DNA of 64,000 bases from Parasedimentitalea psychrophila (lineage in GTDB: Bacteria; Pseudomonadota; Alphaproteobacteria; Rhodobacterales; Rhodobacteraceae). Location of the stretch: assembly GCF_030285785.1 (NCBI RefSeq), contig NZ_CP127247.1:1573501-1637500 (forward strand), written 5' to 3'. Below the pieces are notes generated by a model that worked only from the letters and a program-made list of their open reading frames with translations, was not told the DNA's origin and did no database searches. This document shows positions 46,472-55,019 of this stretch, piece after piece (the first letter of the stretch is position 1; the number at the start of each line of letters is the position of its first letter). Made by a program: the position numbers and the translations under genes.

Positions 46472-47059
46472 TTATCGGGACCGTCGAAGATAGACATAAT
46501 AGGCGCCTGAGCCACCGTGACTGATATGGGCCGGCGTGATCTGCAATACACCCTGCGCCAGTGGCGCCAAAGACAGCCATTGTGGCACCTGATGCCGCAG
46601 CACCCCGCGAGGTGTTGGAATGGGGCCGGGCTCATCACGGTCTTTGCCCTTGCCCGTCACCACCAGTACCAGCCGCTTGCCAGAGGCCTGTGCGGACAGA
46701 ATAAAACGGATCAGGGCGGGATGCGCCGAATCGACCCGCATGCCATGCAGATCCAATTTACCTTCTGGCCGCAGCTTGCCGCGTTTCATGCGGGTAAAAG
46801 CCTTTTGATCCATCTGTAGCGGAGACCGGAACAGCCGATCGGTAATTGCGGGCTTCAGATCATGTTTGAACGGTTTTTGGCGCGCATGGCTGCCAAGCTC
46901 AAAACTATCCATGCGCGGAAGTGGATGTTTCGTCGGCTTTGGTTTTGGCAGTGGCAAGGCCGGTGGCGCGCTCTGCGCGCCGGGATGCAGGCGCTCGGCC
47001 TTTTTCACCACCTCTTGCCAGAGGTCGATCTCGTCTGCCGTCAATTTCCGCCGTGTCAT
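46472..47059 (-). CDS. Smr-domain endonuclease-like protein
   Basis: 195 residues. A basic, proline-rich N-terminal half is followed by a C-terminal Smr domain: KLDLHGMRVDSA, VVTGKGKDRDEPGP, GVLRHQVPQWL. Smr (small MutS-related) domains nick DNA or cut RNA. It overlaps the mltA stop by one base (TGATG) in a conserved tim44-mltA-smr run beside the alphaproteobacterial origin. Confidence 0.9.
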   Translation of the reverse strand: MTRRKLTADEIDLWQEVVKKAERLHPGAQSAPPALPLPKPKPTKHPLPRMDSFELGSHARQKPFKHDLKPAITDRLFRSPLQMDQKAFTRMKRGKLRPEGKLDLHGMRVDSAHPALIRFILSAQASGKRLVLVVTGKGKDRDEPGPIPTPRGVLRHQVPQWLSLAPLAQGVLQITPAHISHGGSGAYYVYLRRSR

Positions 47060-48111
47060 CAGATATCTTCCGGTAGCAGCGCATAGGCCCGTTGGATTGG
47101 TAGCAGCACAACCATTCTACCAGGATCCCGCAGCCGACCAGCCGCCTGCCCTGCTTCGTCGCCCGTGCCGTAAAATACATCCGCCCGCTGCGCGCCCTTG
47201 ATAGCCGAGCCAGTGTCCTGCGCAACCATCAGACGGCGCATTTTTCCATTGCCATCCTTTTCCAACCAGACCGGCGCCCCCAACGGCGTGAATTTTGGAT
47301 CCACCGCCAGACTGCGCAGGGTGGTTACTGACCTGTTCATCGCCCCCAAAGGCCCCGCAGATGAGGCCACGTTTCGCAGTTCGCGGAAAAACACGTAGGA
47401 GCGATTATGCAGCAGCAACTCGCGGCCATCAGATGGATTGCGACGAACCCAGTTCTTGATCACCTGAGCACTGACCTGATGCAAAGAATAAATTCCGCGC
47501 CTCACCAGTTCTTGGCCGATGGATCGGTAATTGTGACCATTGGAGCCACCAAAGCCAACCCGAATTGTTGATCCATCGTCCAGTCGAACACGTCCAGAGC
47601 CTTGTATTTGCAGGAAAAACAGCTCGACTGAGTCATCAACCCAAGCGATTTCCAGCCCCCTGCCCTCCATCACTCCGCTGGTCAGGATGTCGCGACGCGG
47701 CAACCATTGGCCAGCGCTCCGGGCCTCGGCTGGCATTTTGTAGATCGGGTATTGGTAGCGGCTGCTTCGATGGCGAGAGCCATCAAGCTCCGGCTCAAAA
47801 TACCCGGTAAACAGGGCATTCTTTCCGTCCTCGATCAATACCGGTCGAAACAGAAGTTCAAAGAAAGCGCGTGCAGATTCAGGATCTTGCTGCCGTGCCA
47901 CCGCACATATGGACAGCCAGTCCGGATCGTCAAAATCCCTGCAGGTCTGCCCGAACACCGCAAGCGCAGCCGCGTGGTCATCGCTCTCCCAGCCATCAAG
48001 CTGGGAGAAATCCAATAAGCTATAGCTGGTGTCTGCTTGCGCTCCGGCTGCAGTCATCGCCCCCCCTATCAGGCAGGCAGCGCCAAAAGCCCGCCGAAGC
48101 GCTGTGATCAT
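47059..48111 (-). CDS. mltA: Membrane-bound lytic murein transglycosylase A
   Basis: 350 residues. A signal peptide (1-26, ending AGAQA) is followed by the MltA domain (FTGYFEPELDGS) and the C-terminal 3D domain with the three conserved aspartates (VAQDTGSAIKGAQRADVFYG). It cleaves peptidoglycan to 1,6-anhydro-muropeptides, the source of sugars for the amgK/murU recycling genes in this window. No lipobox is seen, so it may be periplasmic rather than lipid-anchored. Confidence 0.94.
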   Translation of the reverse strand: MITALRRAFGAACLIGGAMTAAGAQADTSYSLLDFSQLDGWESDDHAAALAVFGQTCRDFDDPDWLSICAVARQQDPESARAFFELLFRPVLIEDGKNALFTGYFEPELDGSRHRSSRYQYPIYKMPAEARSAGQWLPRRDILTSGVMEGRGLEIAWVDDSVELFFLQIQGSGRVRLDDGSTIRVGFGGSNGHNYRSIGQELVRRGIYSLHQVSAQVIKNWVRRNPSDGRELLLHNRSYVFFRELRNVASSAGPLGAMNRSVTTLRSLAVDPKFTPLGAPVWLEKDGNGKMRRLMVAQDTGSAIKGAQRADVFYGTGDEAGQAAGRLRDPGRMVVLLPIQRAYALLPEDI

Positions 48112-48764
48112 GCCTCTGTGGCGATCAGAAGCCAGTTTGGATCATCTGTGCCCATGTTACGTGCAAAGGTCCAAGTATCCTTTTGACGCTTGACGGTTTT
48201 GGAATCGCCTTCGACAATATCGCCGCCCCGATCCCGCACCACTGAGGTCAACTCGGCAATGAAGCGCATCGTGATCTCGGCCCGTTGTTGGGATTCGTCG
48301 AAGGTGGCATTCACCACAGTGGTTTCGCTGACACCGATGAATTCGGCCTCGATGGTCAGACCCTGGTCTTCACGATGCGCCACCGCCTCGACAAAACTGT
48401 CAAAGATTTCTTCCGACATAAACGGTTGAATACTATCCAACTCTCCCCGTTCAAATCCCATCAGAATCATTTCATAAGCACCGCGTCCACCCTGCAGGAA
48501 TTCGCTCACCGAGAAGGACGGTTCCACACGTTTCATCGCGCTCAGCGCCTTGGCATGGCTGCTGTCTTCGTCCACATGATCGGTGATGTCCCGATCCGGG
48601 CCACCTTCGATCACTTCAAAAGCAGACCTGTCCGTACGCCCGTTTGTCTTGGGCTGCGGTGGCTTTTCGAAACCTTCACGGGTGCCCAGCACATTTTTCA
48701 GGCGCAGGATCAAAAAAACGGCAATACCGGCTAAAACCAAAAGCTGGATCAAGGGAGACTCCAT
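48108..48764 (-). CDS. Tim44-domain membrane protein
   Basis: 218 residues from ATG 48764, with a GAGG site; the frame extends 16 codons further without support. One N-terminal membrane helix (LIQLLVLAGIAVFLILRL), then a Tim44-like domain (FLQGGRGAYEMILMGFERG, LDSIQPFMSEEIFDSF). The homologue in Caulobacter is an inner-membrane envelope protein. It overlaps mltA by 4 bases and is divergent from fxsA. Confidence 0.9.
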   Translation of the reverse strand: MESPLIQLLVLAGIAVFLILRLKNVLGTREGFEKPPQPKTNGRTDRSAFEVIEGGPDRDITDHVDEDSSHAKALSAMKRVEPSFSVSEFLQGGRGAYEMILMGFERGELDSIQPFMSEEIFDSFVEAVAHREDQGLTIEAEFIGVSETTVVNATFDESQQRAEITMRFIAELTSVVRDRGGDIVEGDSKTVKRQKDTWTFARNMGTDDPNWLLIATEA

Positions 48765-48873
48765 TTGGACCTCATAATTATGACTAGGCTTTGTAACCAA
48801 AGCTCTCAGCACTTATGTAGGTGACGGGCGCGATCAAGTCCACCGTCCCGCTAATGTGACAAGGAATCCATTC

Positions 48874-49371
48874 ATGTACCTGCTTCTGGCCTTTCTTTTG
48901 GTGCCAATCATCGAAATTGCCCTGTTTATTCAGGTCGGTGGGATCATCGGCCTGTGGCCGACACTGGCCATCGTTGTTTTGACCGCAGTACTGGGCACCT
49001 GGCTGGTAAAATCCCAAGGTCGTATGGCGTTAGGGAAATTGCAGAGCTCGTTTCAGCAGCTTGATGACCCAACCGAGCCACTGGCGCATGGGGCGATGAT
49101 CCTGGTGGCCGGCGCTTTGTTGCTGACACCGGGGTTCTTCACCGATGCCGTTGGCTTTTCTCTGCTGATGCCACCGGTACGGATGGCTGTTTTTCGGTTT
49201 TTGAGCGCGCGCGTCACAATGGCACAGTTCCAAATGGGGGCTGGTGCGGCCCAGTCGCGTCGCAATCCTGGTCAGCAGGGCGATATTATCGACGGCGATT
49301 ACCAGGATGTAACGCCCAAGAAACCTCGTCAGGGTCCTTCGGGCTGGGTGGATGGCCCCGACCAAGGTTGA
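48874..49371 (+). CDS. FxsA-family membrane protein
   Basis: 165 residues from ATG 48874, 8 bases after an AAGGA site. FxsA pattern: LVPIIEIALFIQVGGIIG, VLTAVLGTWLVKSQGR, and GALLLTPGFFTDAVGFSLLM, with several membrane helices and a hydrophilic tail. In E. coli FxsA relieves phage T7 exclusion by F; its cellular role is unclear. Upstream of secB in the conserved origin neighbourhood. Confidence 0.92.
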   Translation: MYLLLAFLLVPIIEIALFIQVGGIIGLWPTLAIVVLTAVLGTWLVKSQGRMALGKLQSSFQQLDDPTEPLAHGAMILVAGALLLTPGFFTDAVGFSLLMPPVRMAVFRFLSARVTMAQFQMGAGAAQSRRNPGQQGDIIDGDYQDVTPKKPRQGPSGWVDGPDQG

Positions 49372-49439
49372 CCTGACCCGTTGAGGTGCAGGTGCCAAAC
49401 TGATATGCACAGAAAAAATAATATTTCAGGAGTAGTTCC

Positions 49440-49931
49440 ATGGCCGAAAACGGCGCAATCGAAGGCGCACAGCCACAAGTTCAGATGAAAGTTCTGGGCC
49501 AGTTTATTCGCGACATGTCATTCGAAAACGTAATGGCACAGAAGGGCACTGGCACAGAAGCCCAGCCCGACGTCAGTGTTCAGGTCAATTTGGATGCCAA
49601 AAAGCGGACAGCTGAAAACCAGTATGAGGTGATCACCAAGCTGATCATCCAATCCAAAGTCAAAGAAACCGGCGATGTCCTGTTTGTATTTGAGCTGGAA
49701 TATGTCGGTATTTTCAACATCGAAGGTGTGCCCGAAGACCAGTTGCACCCTTTCTTGCTGATCGAGTGCCCACGCATGTTGTTCCCGTTCCTGCGTCGCA
49801 TCGTTTCAGATGTAACCCGCGACGGTGGTTTCCCGCCACTGAATCTGGACAACATTGATTTCGTTGCAATTTACCGCAACGAACTGGCTCGCCGTCAGGC
49901 CGAAACAGCCGCTGAGCAGCCAACCCAGTAA
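49440..49931 (+). CDS. secB: Protein-export chaperone SecB
   Basis: 163 residues. QVQMKVLGQFIRDMSFEN, VFELEYVGIFNIEGV and LLIECPRMLFPFLRRIVSD are characteristic SecB segments. It keeps preproteins unfolded and hands them to SecA. Followed by a strong terminator shared with the convergent dnaQ. Confidence 0.97.
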   Translation: MAENGAIEGAQPQVQMKVLGQFIRDMSFENVMAQKGTGTEAQPDVSVQVNLDAKKRTAENQYEVITKLIIQSKVKETGDVLFVFELEYVGIFNIEGVPEDQLHPFLLIECPRMLFPFLRRIVSDVTRDGGFPPLNLDNIDFVAIYRNELARRQAETAAEQPTQ

Positions 49932-49956
49932 GCGCCGGTATTATCCGGTACGACCT

Positions 49957-49987
49957 CAAAACGCCGCTGATCCGTCAGCGGCGTTTT
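49957..49987 (+). terminator. Terminator between secB and dnaQ
   Basis: AAACGCCGCTGA and TCAGCGGCGTTTT around TCCG, then TTTT. It lies between convergent genes; the A-run on the left also gives a T-tail on the minus strand, so it probably acts both ways. Confidence 0.92.
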
Positions 49988-49993
49988 TTGATG

Positions 49994-50716
49994 TCACGCT
50001 TTCCAAAGGGCATCTTCATCCATTTTCCCCACAAACACATCGTGGGCCGCCTGTTCCTCCTCAGTTAGCAGGCTCTTTAACGGAACTGGCCGCGCTGCCG
50101 GGCGCCAGTCTTCCTGTGCGCCAGCTGAGGTGGTGGAGGTATTTGTTGCCAGACCAAAATCTGGCTGCCGCCCACCGATCAGCTCTAGATAGACCTCGGC
50201 CAGAATCTCGGAATCAAGAAGCGCGCCGTGCAGAACCCGGTTTGCGTTATTGATATTGAACCGACGGCAGAGCGCATCCAGCGTTGCCGGCGAGCCGGGA
50301 AATTTTTTGCGCGCAATGGCCAGAGTATCCAGCGCCTGCGCCATCGGAAGTTCTGGCAACCCCATCCGGCGAAGCTCGGCGTTCAGGAACTTCATATCGA
50401 AGCTGGCGTTGTGGATCACCATCGTGGAATCGCGCACAAAATCCAGGAAGCCCTGACCCACCTTGGCAAACAAAGGCTTGTCTTTCAGGGTGACGGCGCC
50501 GGGGCCCGGAGGCTGCGGCGGCTCCAACAGATCAGGGCCAATTCCATGTACCCCAAATGCCCCAGCCGGCATGGATCGCTGGGGGTTGATATAGACATGG
50601 TATGTCTCGCCTGTGGGCATATGGTTCCACAATTCGACCGCGCCGATTTCGACAATACGGTCGCCGGAAAATGGATCAAACCCGGTGGTTTCAGTATCCA
50701 GAACGATTTCACGCAT
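49994..50716 (-). CDS. dnaQ: DNA polymerase III epsilon subunit (proofreading exonuclease)
   Basis: 240 residues. DEDDh exonuclease motifs: ExoI VLDTETTGF, ExoII HNASFDMKFLN, ExoIII with HGALLDSEILAEVYLEL. It proofreads the replicative polymerase. Member of the maf-aroE-coaE-dnaQ run reading away from oriC; overlaps coaE by 8 bases. Confidence 0.96.
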   Translation of the reverse strand: MREIVLDTETTGFDPFSGDRIVEIGAVELWNHMPTGETYHVYINPQRSMPAGAFGVHGIGPDLLEPPQPPGPGAVTLKDKPLFAKVGQGFLDFVRDSTMVIHNASFDMKFLNAELRRMGLPELPMAQALDTLAIARKKFPGSPATLDALCRRFNINNANRVLHGALLDSEILAEVYLELIGGRQPDFGLATNTSTTSAGAQEDWRPAARPVPLKSLLTEEEQAAHDVFVGKMDEDALWKA

Positions 50717-51302
50717 TTGCTATCTTCTCCCGGACATCGGCAAGGATCCGCGCCACCTGCGCCCGCGCATGATCCAGCGTATCGGTGACAATCACATAGT
50801 CAGAGCGGGCGATCTTGTCTTCAATTGGCAGCTGCTTATGGCGGATTTGCAGAAATTGCTCAACACTCATCGTGCCACGCGCAAGAACTCGGCTTTGCTG
50901 GGTTTCTGCGTCGATCATCACACAGGCCACAGCATCCATTTCTTGGTTGCCGCCGATTTCAAACAGCAGCGGTATATCAAAGACCAGTATATCAGATTTG
51001 GCGGCTCTGCGAAAATCATCCCGGTCCTGCGCCACCAAAGGGTGCACGATGGATTCGATCCTTGATAAGACCTGAGGGTCCTTGGCTATCAGCTCTTTCA
51101 GCCTCATCCGGTCCACCTGGCCCTGTTTGATCGCATCCGGAAACCAGGCCTGCATCGCAGAGACAGCCGCTCCACCCTTGGCATATAGCCTGTGCACGGC
51201 GGCATCCGCATCCCAAACGGCACAGCCCGCGGTGGCAAACAGCCCAGCGGTGGTGCTTTTGCCCATCCCAATGGACCCGGTCAACCCCAGATTGAAAGTC
51301 AT
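50709..51302 (-). CDS. coaE: Dephospho-CoA kinase
   Basis: 197 residues. P-loop LGLTGSIGMGKSTTAGLF, VWDADAAVHRLY, and the lid region VHPLVAQDRDDF. Last step of coenzyme A synthesis. Overlaps aroE by 4 and dnaQ by 8 bases. Confidence 0.96.
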   Translation of the reverse strand: MTFNLGLTGSIGMGKSTTAGLFATAGCAVWDADAAVHRLYAKGGAAVSAMQAWFPDAIKQGQVDRMRLKELIAKDPQVLSRIESIVHPLVAQDRDDFRRAAKSDILVFDIPLLFEIGGNQEMDAVACVMIDAETQQSRVLARGTMSVEQFLQIRHKQLPIEDKIARSDYVIVTDTLDHARAQVARILADVREKIANA

Positions 51303-52132
51303 CTCAGTGCCGCAGCACGGGCGGCATTGTCCACTTCGGGACGCTGACCAAACCAGCGTTCAAATCCGGGCACAGCCTGATGCAACAACATGCCCAGACC
51401 ATCGACCGTAGTACAGCCAATCTCCTCGGCGTATTGTAGCAATTCGGTCTTCAGCGGCGTGTAGACCAAATCCGTGACCACGGCACTGGATTGCAAACCG
51501 TCCAGCGGCACCCGAAGACGCGGCTTACCGGTCATGCCCAGGGATGTTGTATTGACCAAAAGCGCCGCCTCTTCGATCACATTTCCAGCCTGCACCCATT
51601 CCACAACCCGCAGGCGGGCGCCAAATTCCTGTTTCAACTGATCGGCGCGCGCCCGGGTGCGGTTTGACAGGATCACTTCTGACACACCGGCCTCCAGCAG
51701 CGAGGCAACCACTGCGCGACAAGCCCCACCTGCCCCCAGAACCACCGCCGGGCCTGATTCAGGATCCCAGTTCGGCGCCGCCTGAACAAGGTTGGTGATA
51801 AATCCATAGCCATCGGTATTGTCGGCCAAGATCGTGCCGTCCTTGCGGAAAATCAGCGTATTCGCCGCACCAATCAGCGTTGCCCGATCAGTGACCTGAT
51901 CGGCAATCGACATCACTCTCTCTTTATGAGGGATGGTCACATTTGCACCGACAAAACCCATCTTGGGCATGGCTCGAATCACCTCTTCGAGATCCGCAGC
52001 TTCAACATGCATCGGAATATAGTGGCCAGAGATGCCGTAGGCGTTCAACCAATAGCGCTGAAGTTGGGGTGATTTTGAATGGGCCACCGGGCAGCCAATC
52101 ACCGCAGCCAACGGAATTATAGCATCACTCAT
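51299..52132 (-). CDS. aroE: Shikimate dehydrogenase (NADP+)
   Basis: 277 residues. Substrate motif GCPVAHSKSPQLQRYWL, catalytic Lys/Asp in NVTIPHKERV and NTDGYGF, NADP loop VLGAGGACRAVV with NRTRARA. Makes shikimate in aromatic amino-acid synthesis. Overlaps coaE and maf by 4 bases each. Confidence 0.96.
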   Translation of the reverse strand: MSDAIIPLAAVIGCPVAHSKSPQLQRYWLNAYGISGHYIPMHVEAADLEEVIRAMPKMGFVGANVTIPHKERVMSIADQVTDRATLIGAANTLIFRKDGTILADNTDGYGFITNLVQAAPNWDPESGPAVVLGAGGACRAVVASLLEAGVSEVILSNRTRARADQLKQEFGARLRVVEWVQAGNVIEEAALLVNTTSLGMTGKPRLRVPLDGLQSSAVVTDLVYTPLKTELLQYAEEIGCTTVDGLGMLLHQAVPGFERWFGQRPEVDNAARAAALR

Positions 52133-52728
52133 TGTTCGATCATCCCCTGCAGTGCCAAAAAGTTGATAATTTCCATCAGGGGTAATCCCAAGACGTTAAA
52201 GTAGTCGCCGTCAATGGCTGAGAACAACCGGACGCCCTCTTCTTCCAGTTTGTAGCCGCCAACAGCCTGTCGTATACTGTCCCAGTTGCGGGTGACATAG
52301 GCCTGTAGATAGGCATCCGAACTGTGCCGCATTTGCAGCCGCACCTGGCCAACATGTCGCCAGATCACTTCACCGTCACGACAGATCACTGCGGCGGACA
52401 ACAACATATGCCACTTGCCCCGCATGGCCGTCAGTTGCGCCAGCGCCTGATTCGGGCTTTCTGGCTTTGACAGTAAGCTGCCTTCGAAATCCAACACCTG
52501 ATCACAGCCTAGAACCAACGATCCAGCGGATTTGGAGCTGACGTTTTTGGCCTTCAACGCGGCCAGGGCGTCAGAAATTTCGCGCGGAGATGCCCGCTGA
52601 CCCAACAGGGCAGTTTTCAGCTCCTGCTCATCCACCTCCGGGTATTGAACCTCAAATTCGATCCCCGCCTGACGCAACAATTGCGCCCGAATGGCTGATC
52701 CCGAGGCAAGAAGCATGTGGGTAGACAT
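52129..52728 (-). CDS. maf: Maf-family nucleotide pyrophosphatase
   Basis: 199 residues. The Maf signature ASGSAIRAQLLRQAGIEF, the catalytic Asp in VLGCDQVLDFEG, the SKPESPNQALAQL segment and GDYFNVLGLPL. It hydrolyses non-canonical nucleoside triphosphates. First gene left of oriC; its start codon lies directly at the edge of the origin gap, and the first DnaA-like box touches the ATG. Confidence 0.95.
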   Translation of the reverse strand: MSTHMLLASGSAIRAQLLRQAGIEFEVQYPEVDEQELKTALLGQRASPREISDALAALKAKNVSSKSAGSLVLGCDQVLDFEGSLLSKPESPNQALAQLTAMRGKWHMLLSAAVICRDGEVIWRHVGQVRLQMRHSSDAYLQAYVTRNWDSIRQAVGGYKLEEEGVRLFSAIDGDYFNVLGLPLMEIINFLALQGMIEQ

Positions 52729-53136
52729 GTGGAAAACCCTTTGGAAAAGTTTCGGATCGTTTTGGGATGGTTTGTATGGAAATCACCCCCAAAGCAAGCT
52801 TTTGGGGTTTTTCCAATATCTCGGAAAAAAGCCGGCAGATTCGCCCTTTGAGGATAAGGATAACTTTGAACCTTGGGATATCGCAGCCATCCCAAAATAC
52901 CCACCATGTTATCCCCATGGTAACCTTGGTTAACAAAACCCTAGCAGCCTTATTTCTATGGGCCGGCCAGAATTCATCCCAGAACCAAGCCGAATAACTG
53001 GAAACTTATCCATACTGGGGATAAGCCGGTGGGTGACTCACTTATCCACCGGATTCATGGGGCACTACTAAAACATCATCCTTACTTATAAATCTTATAT
53101 TTATAGGAAGACCCTGCCAGCCCGAGGAAAACCGCG
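52729..53136. other. Chromosomal replication origin (oriC)
   Basis: A 408-bp gene-free gap between divergent maf and hemJ. DnaA-box-like 9-mers (consensus TTATCCACA) lie at 52728-52736 (minus, TTTTCCACA), 52849-52857 (minus, TTATCCTCA), 52909-52917 (plus, TTATCCCCA), 53006-53014 (plus, TTATCCATA), 53016-53024 (minus, TTATCCCCA) and 53042-53050 (plus, TTATCCACC). An AT-rich tract at 53081-53108 fits an unwinding element. The flanking genes (maf-aroE-coaE-dnaQ; rho-mnmE-mnmG-rsmG-parAB) and two nearby parS sites match known alphaproteobacterial origins. dnaA itself is not here, as is usual for the group. Confidence 0.83.
52787..52813. repeat. Stem-loop in oriC
   Basis: CCCCAAA (52787-52793) and TTTGGGG (52801-52807) followed by TTTTTT. 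It looks like a terminator, but no plus-strand gene precedes it; it may insulate the origin or be a protein-binding palindrome. Confidence 0.5.
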
Positions 53137-53592
53137 ATGGATCTGAGTGATATCCTGTTCAGCCTCTACCCATATGCCAAGTCGCTACACATCATGGCGG
53201 TGCTCAGCTGGATGGCTGGTCTGTTTTATCTTCCACGGCTGTATGTGTATCACGTGGAGCAGGCCCAGAAGGTTCAGCACTCCATACCGATCTTCCTGAT
53301 GATGGAGGACAAGCTGCTGCGGCTAATCATGCGCCCTGCAATGATTGTGACCTGGGGGGCCGGGCTGCTGATGGTGTTTACCCCCGGTGTGGTGGACTGG
53401 AGTGACATCTGGCCTTGGACAAAAGGCGCATCGGTTATTGCAATGACCGGCTTTCATCAGCTTCTTCAGGCACGCTATCGCGATCTTGCTGCGGGGCAGA
53501 ACACGCTCACAGGGCGCCAGTACAGGCTGCTGAATGAGATCCCGACGCTGTTGATGGTTATCATCGTTGTATCGGTGGTTTTTAAATTCTGA
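53137..53592 (+). CDS. hemJ: Protoporphyrinogen IX oxidase HemJ
   Basis: 151 residues, four membrane helices. Conserved SLHIMAVLSWMAGLFYLPRL (His, Arg) near the N-terminus and RLLNEIPTLLMVIIVV at the C-terminus are typical of HemJ (UPF0093). It oxidises protoporphyrinogen to protoporphyrin IX in the inner membrane. First gene to the right of oriC. Confidence 0.94.
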   Translation: MDLSDILFSLYPYAKSLHIMAVLSWMAGLFYLPRLYVYHVEQAQKVQHSIPIFLMMEDKLLRLIMRPAMIVTWGAGLLMVFTPGVVDWSDIWPWTKGASVIAMTGFHQLLQARYRDLAAGQNTLTGRQYRLLNEIPTLLMVIIVVSVVFKF

Positions 53593-53719
53593 GGCAATAT
53601 TTGACTCCCTGAGAACGACCGCATATGTAATCTCCCAAAGCGGGCCCGTCCGGGTTAACGTGTTTTCCATTCTTCAGTGACACCGCATCCCGATTTGGGT
53701 GCATAAGGGCTGCATCAAT

Positions 53720-54991
53720 ATGACCGTCGAAACTCTGAGTCTTGCCATCCTAAAGGCAAAAAGCCCGAAATTACTTCTGGCGATGGCCGAAGAGCTGGAA
53801 ATCGAAAACGCCTCGACCATGCGTAAGGGCGAGATGATGTTCCAGATTTTGCGTGAACGCGCTGATGAAGGCTGGGAAATTTCTGGTGACGGCGTGCTGG
53901 AGCTGCTGCAAGACGGTTTTGGCTTCCTGCGCTCGCCGATGGCCAATTATCTGCCGGGCCCGGATGATATCTATGTGTCGCCCGAAATGATCCGCATGCA
54001 CTCTTTGCGCACCGGTGACACCATTGATGGGGTGATGAAGGCGCCACAAGAGGCTGAGCGTTATTTTGCCCTGACGACGGTTACACTGATCAATTTCGAA
54101 GACCCCGAAAAGGCCCGTCACAAGATTGCTTTTGACAATCTCACGCCGTTGTATCCGGATGAACGACTGAAGATGGAGGTCGAGGATACGCCTGGCAAAG
54201 ACCGGTCTGCGCGTGTGATTGATTTGGTGGCGCCAATTGGTAAAGGTCAGCGGTCATTGGTTGTGGCACCGCCACGGACCGGTAAGACGATGATCCTGCA
54301 AAACATTGCTCACTCGATCGAAAAAAATCACCCCGAGTGTTACCTGATTGTGCTGTTGATTGACGAGCGGCCAGAAGAAGTCACCGACATGCAGCGCTCG
54401 GTTAAAGGTGAAGTCGTATCGTCGACCTTTGACGAACCCGCCACGCGCCACGTTGCCGTTGCCGAAATGGTCATCGAGAAAGCCAAACGTCTGGTTGAAC
54501 ATAAACGAGATGTAGTGATTCTTCTCGACTCGATCACAAGACTTGGTAGGGCCTTTAACACTGTTGTGCCATCCTCGGGCAAGGTTCTGACCGGTGGTGT
54601 GGATGCCAACGCGCTGCAACGGCCCAAGAGATTCTTTGGTGCCGCCCGAAATATCGAAGAAGGTGGCTCTTTGACAATCATCGCCACCGCCTTGATCGAC
54701 ACTGGATCCCGTATGGATGAGGTGATCTTTGAGGAATTCAAAGGCACCGGTAACTCGGAAATTGTTCTGGATCGCAAGATCGCTGACAAACGTGTCTATC
54801 CGGCCATCGATATTCTCAAATCCGGCACCCGCAAAGAAGAACTGCTGGTCAATAAGGTCGATTTGACCAAGACCTTTGTTCTGCGTCGGATTCTGAACCC
54901 AATGGGGCCAACGGATGCGATTGAGTTCCTGCTGTCCAAGCTGAAGCAAACCAAGTCGAACAGCGATTTCTTCGACTCGATGAACACCTGA
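53720..54991 (+). CDS. rho: Transcription termination factor Rho
   Basis: 423 residues from ATG 53720, after an AAGGG site. RNA-binding N-terminal domain with DGFGFLRSP, Walker [33 protein letters not shown] (Walker B), Q-loop and R-loop region [16 protein letters not shown] hexameric RNA helicase. Its place between the origin and mnmE is conserved in Alphaproteobacteria. Confidence 0.98.
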   Translation: MTVETLSLAILKAKSPKLLLAMAEELEIENASTMRKGEMMFQILRERADEGWEISGDGVLELLQDGFGFLRSPMANYLPGPDDIYVSPEMIRMHSLRTGDTIDGVMKAPQEAERYFALTTVTLINFEDPEKARHKIAFDNLTPLYPDERLKMEVEDTPGKDRSARVIDLVAPIGKGQRSLVVAPPRTGKTMILQNIAHSIEKNHPECYLIVLLIDERPEEVTDMQRSVKGEVVSSTFDEPATRHVAVAEMVIEKAKRLVEHKRDVVILLDSITRLGRAFNTVVPSSGKVLTGGVDANALQRPKRFFGAARNIEEGGSLTIIATALIDTGSRMDEVIFEEFKGTGNSEIVLDRKIADKRVYPAIDILKSGTRKEELLVNKVDLTKTFVLRRILNPMGPTDAIEFLLSKLKQTKSNSDFFDSMNT

Positions 54992-55019
54992 TCAGGCCGG
55001 CAGCACGAAAGGCCAACCC

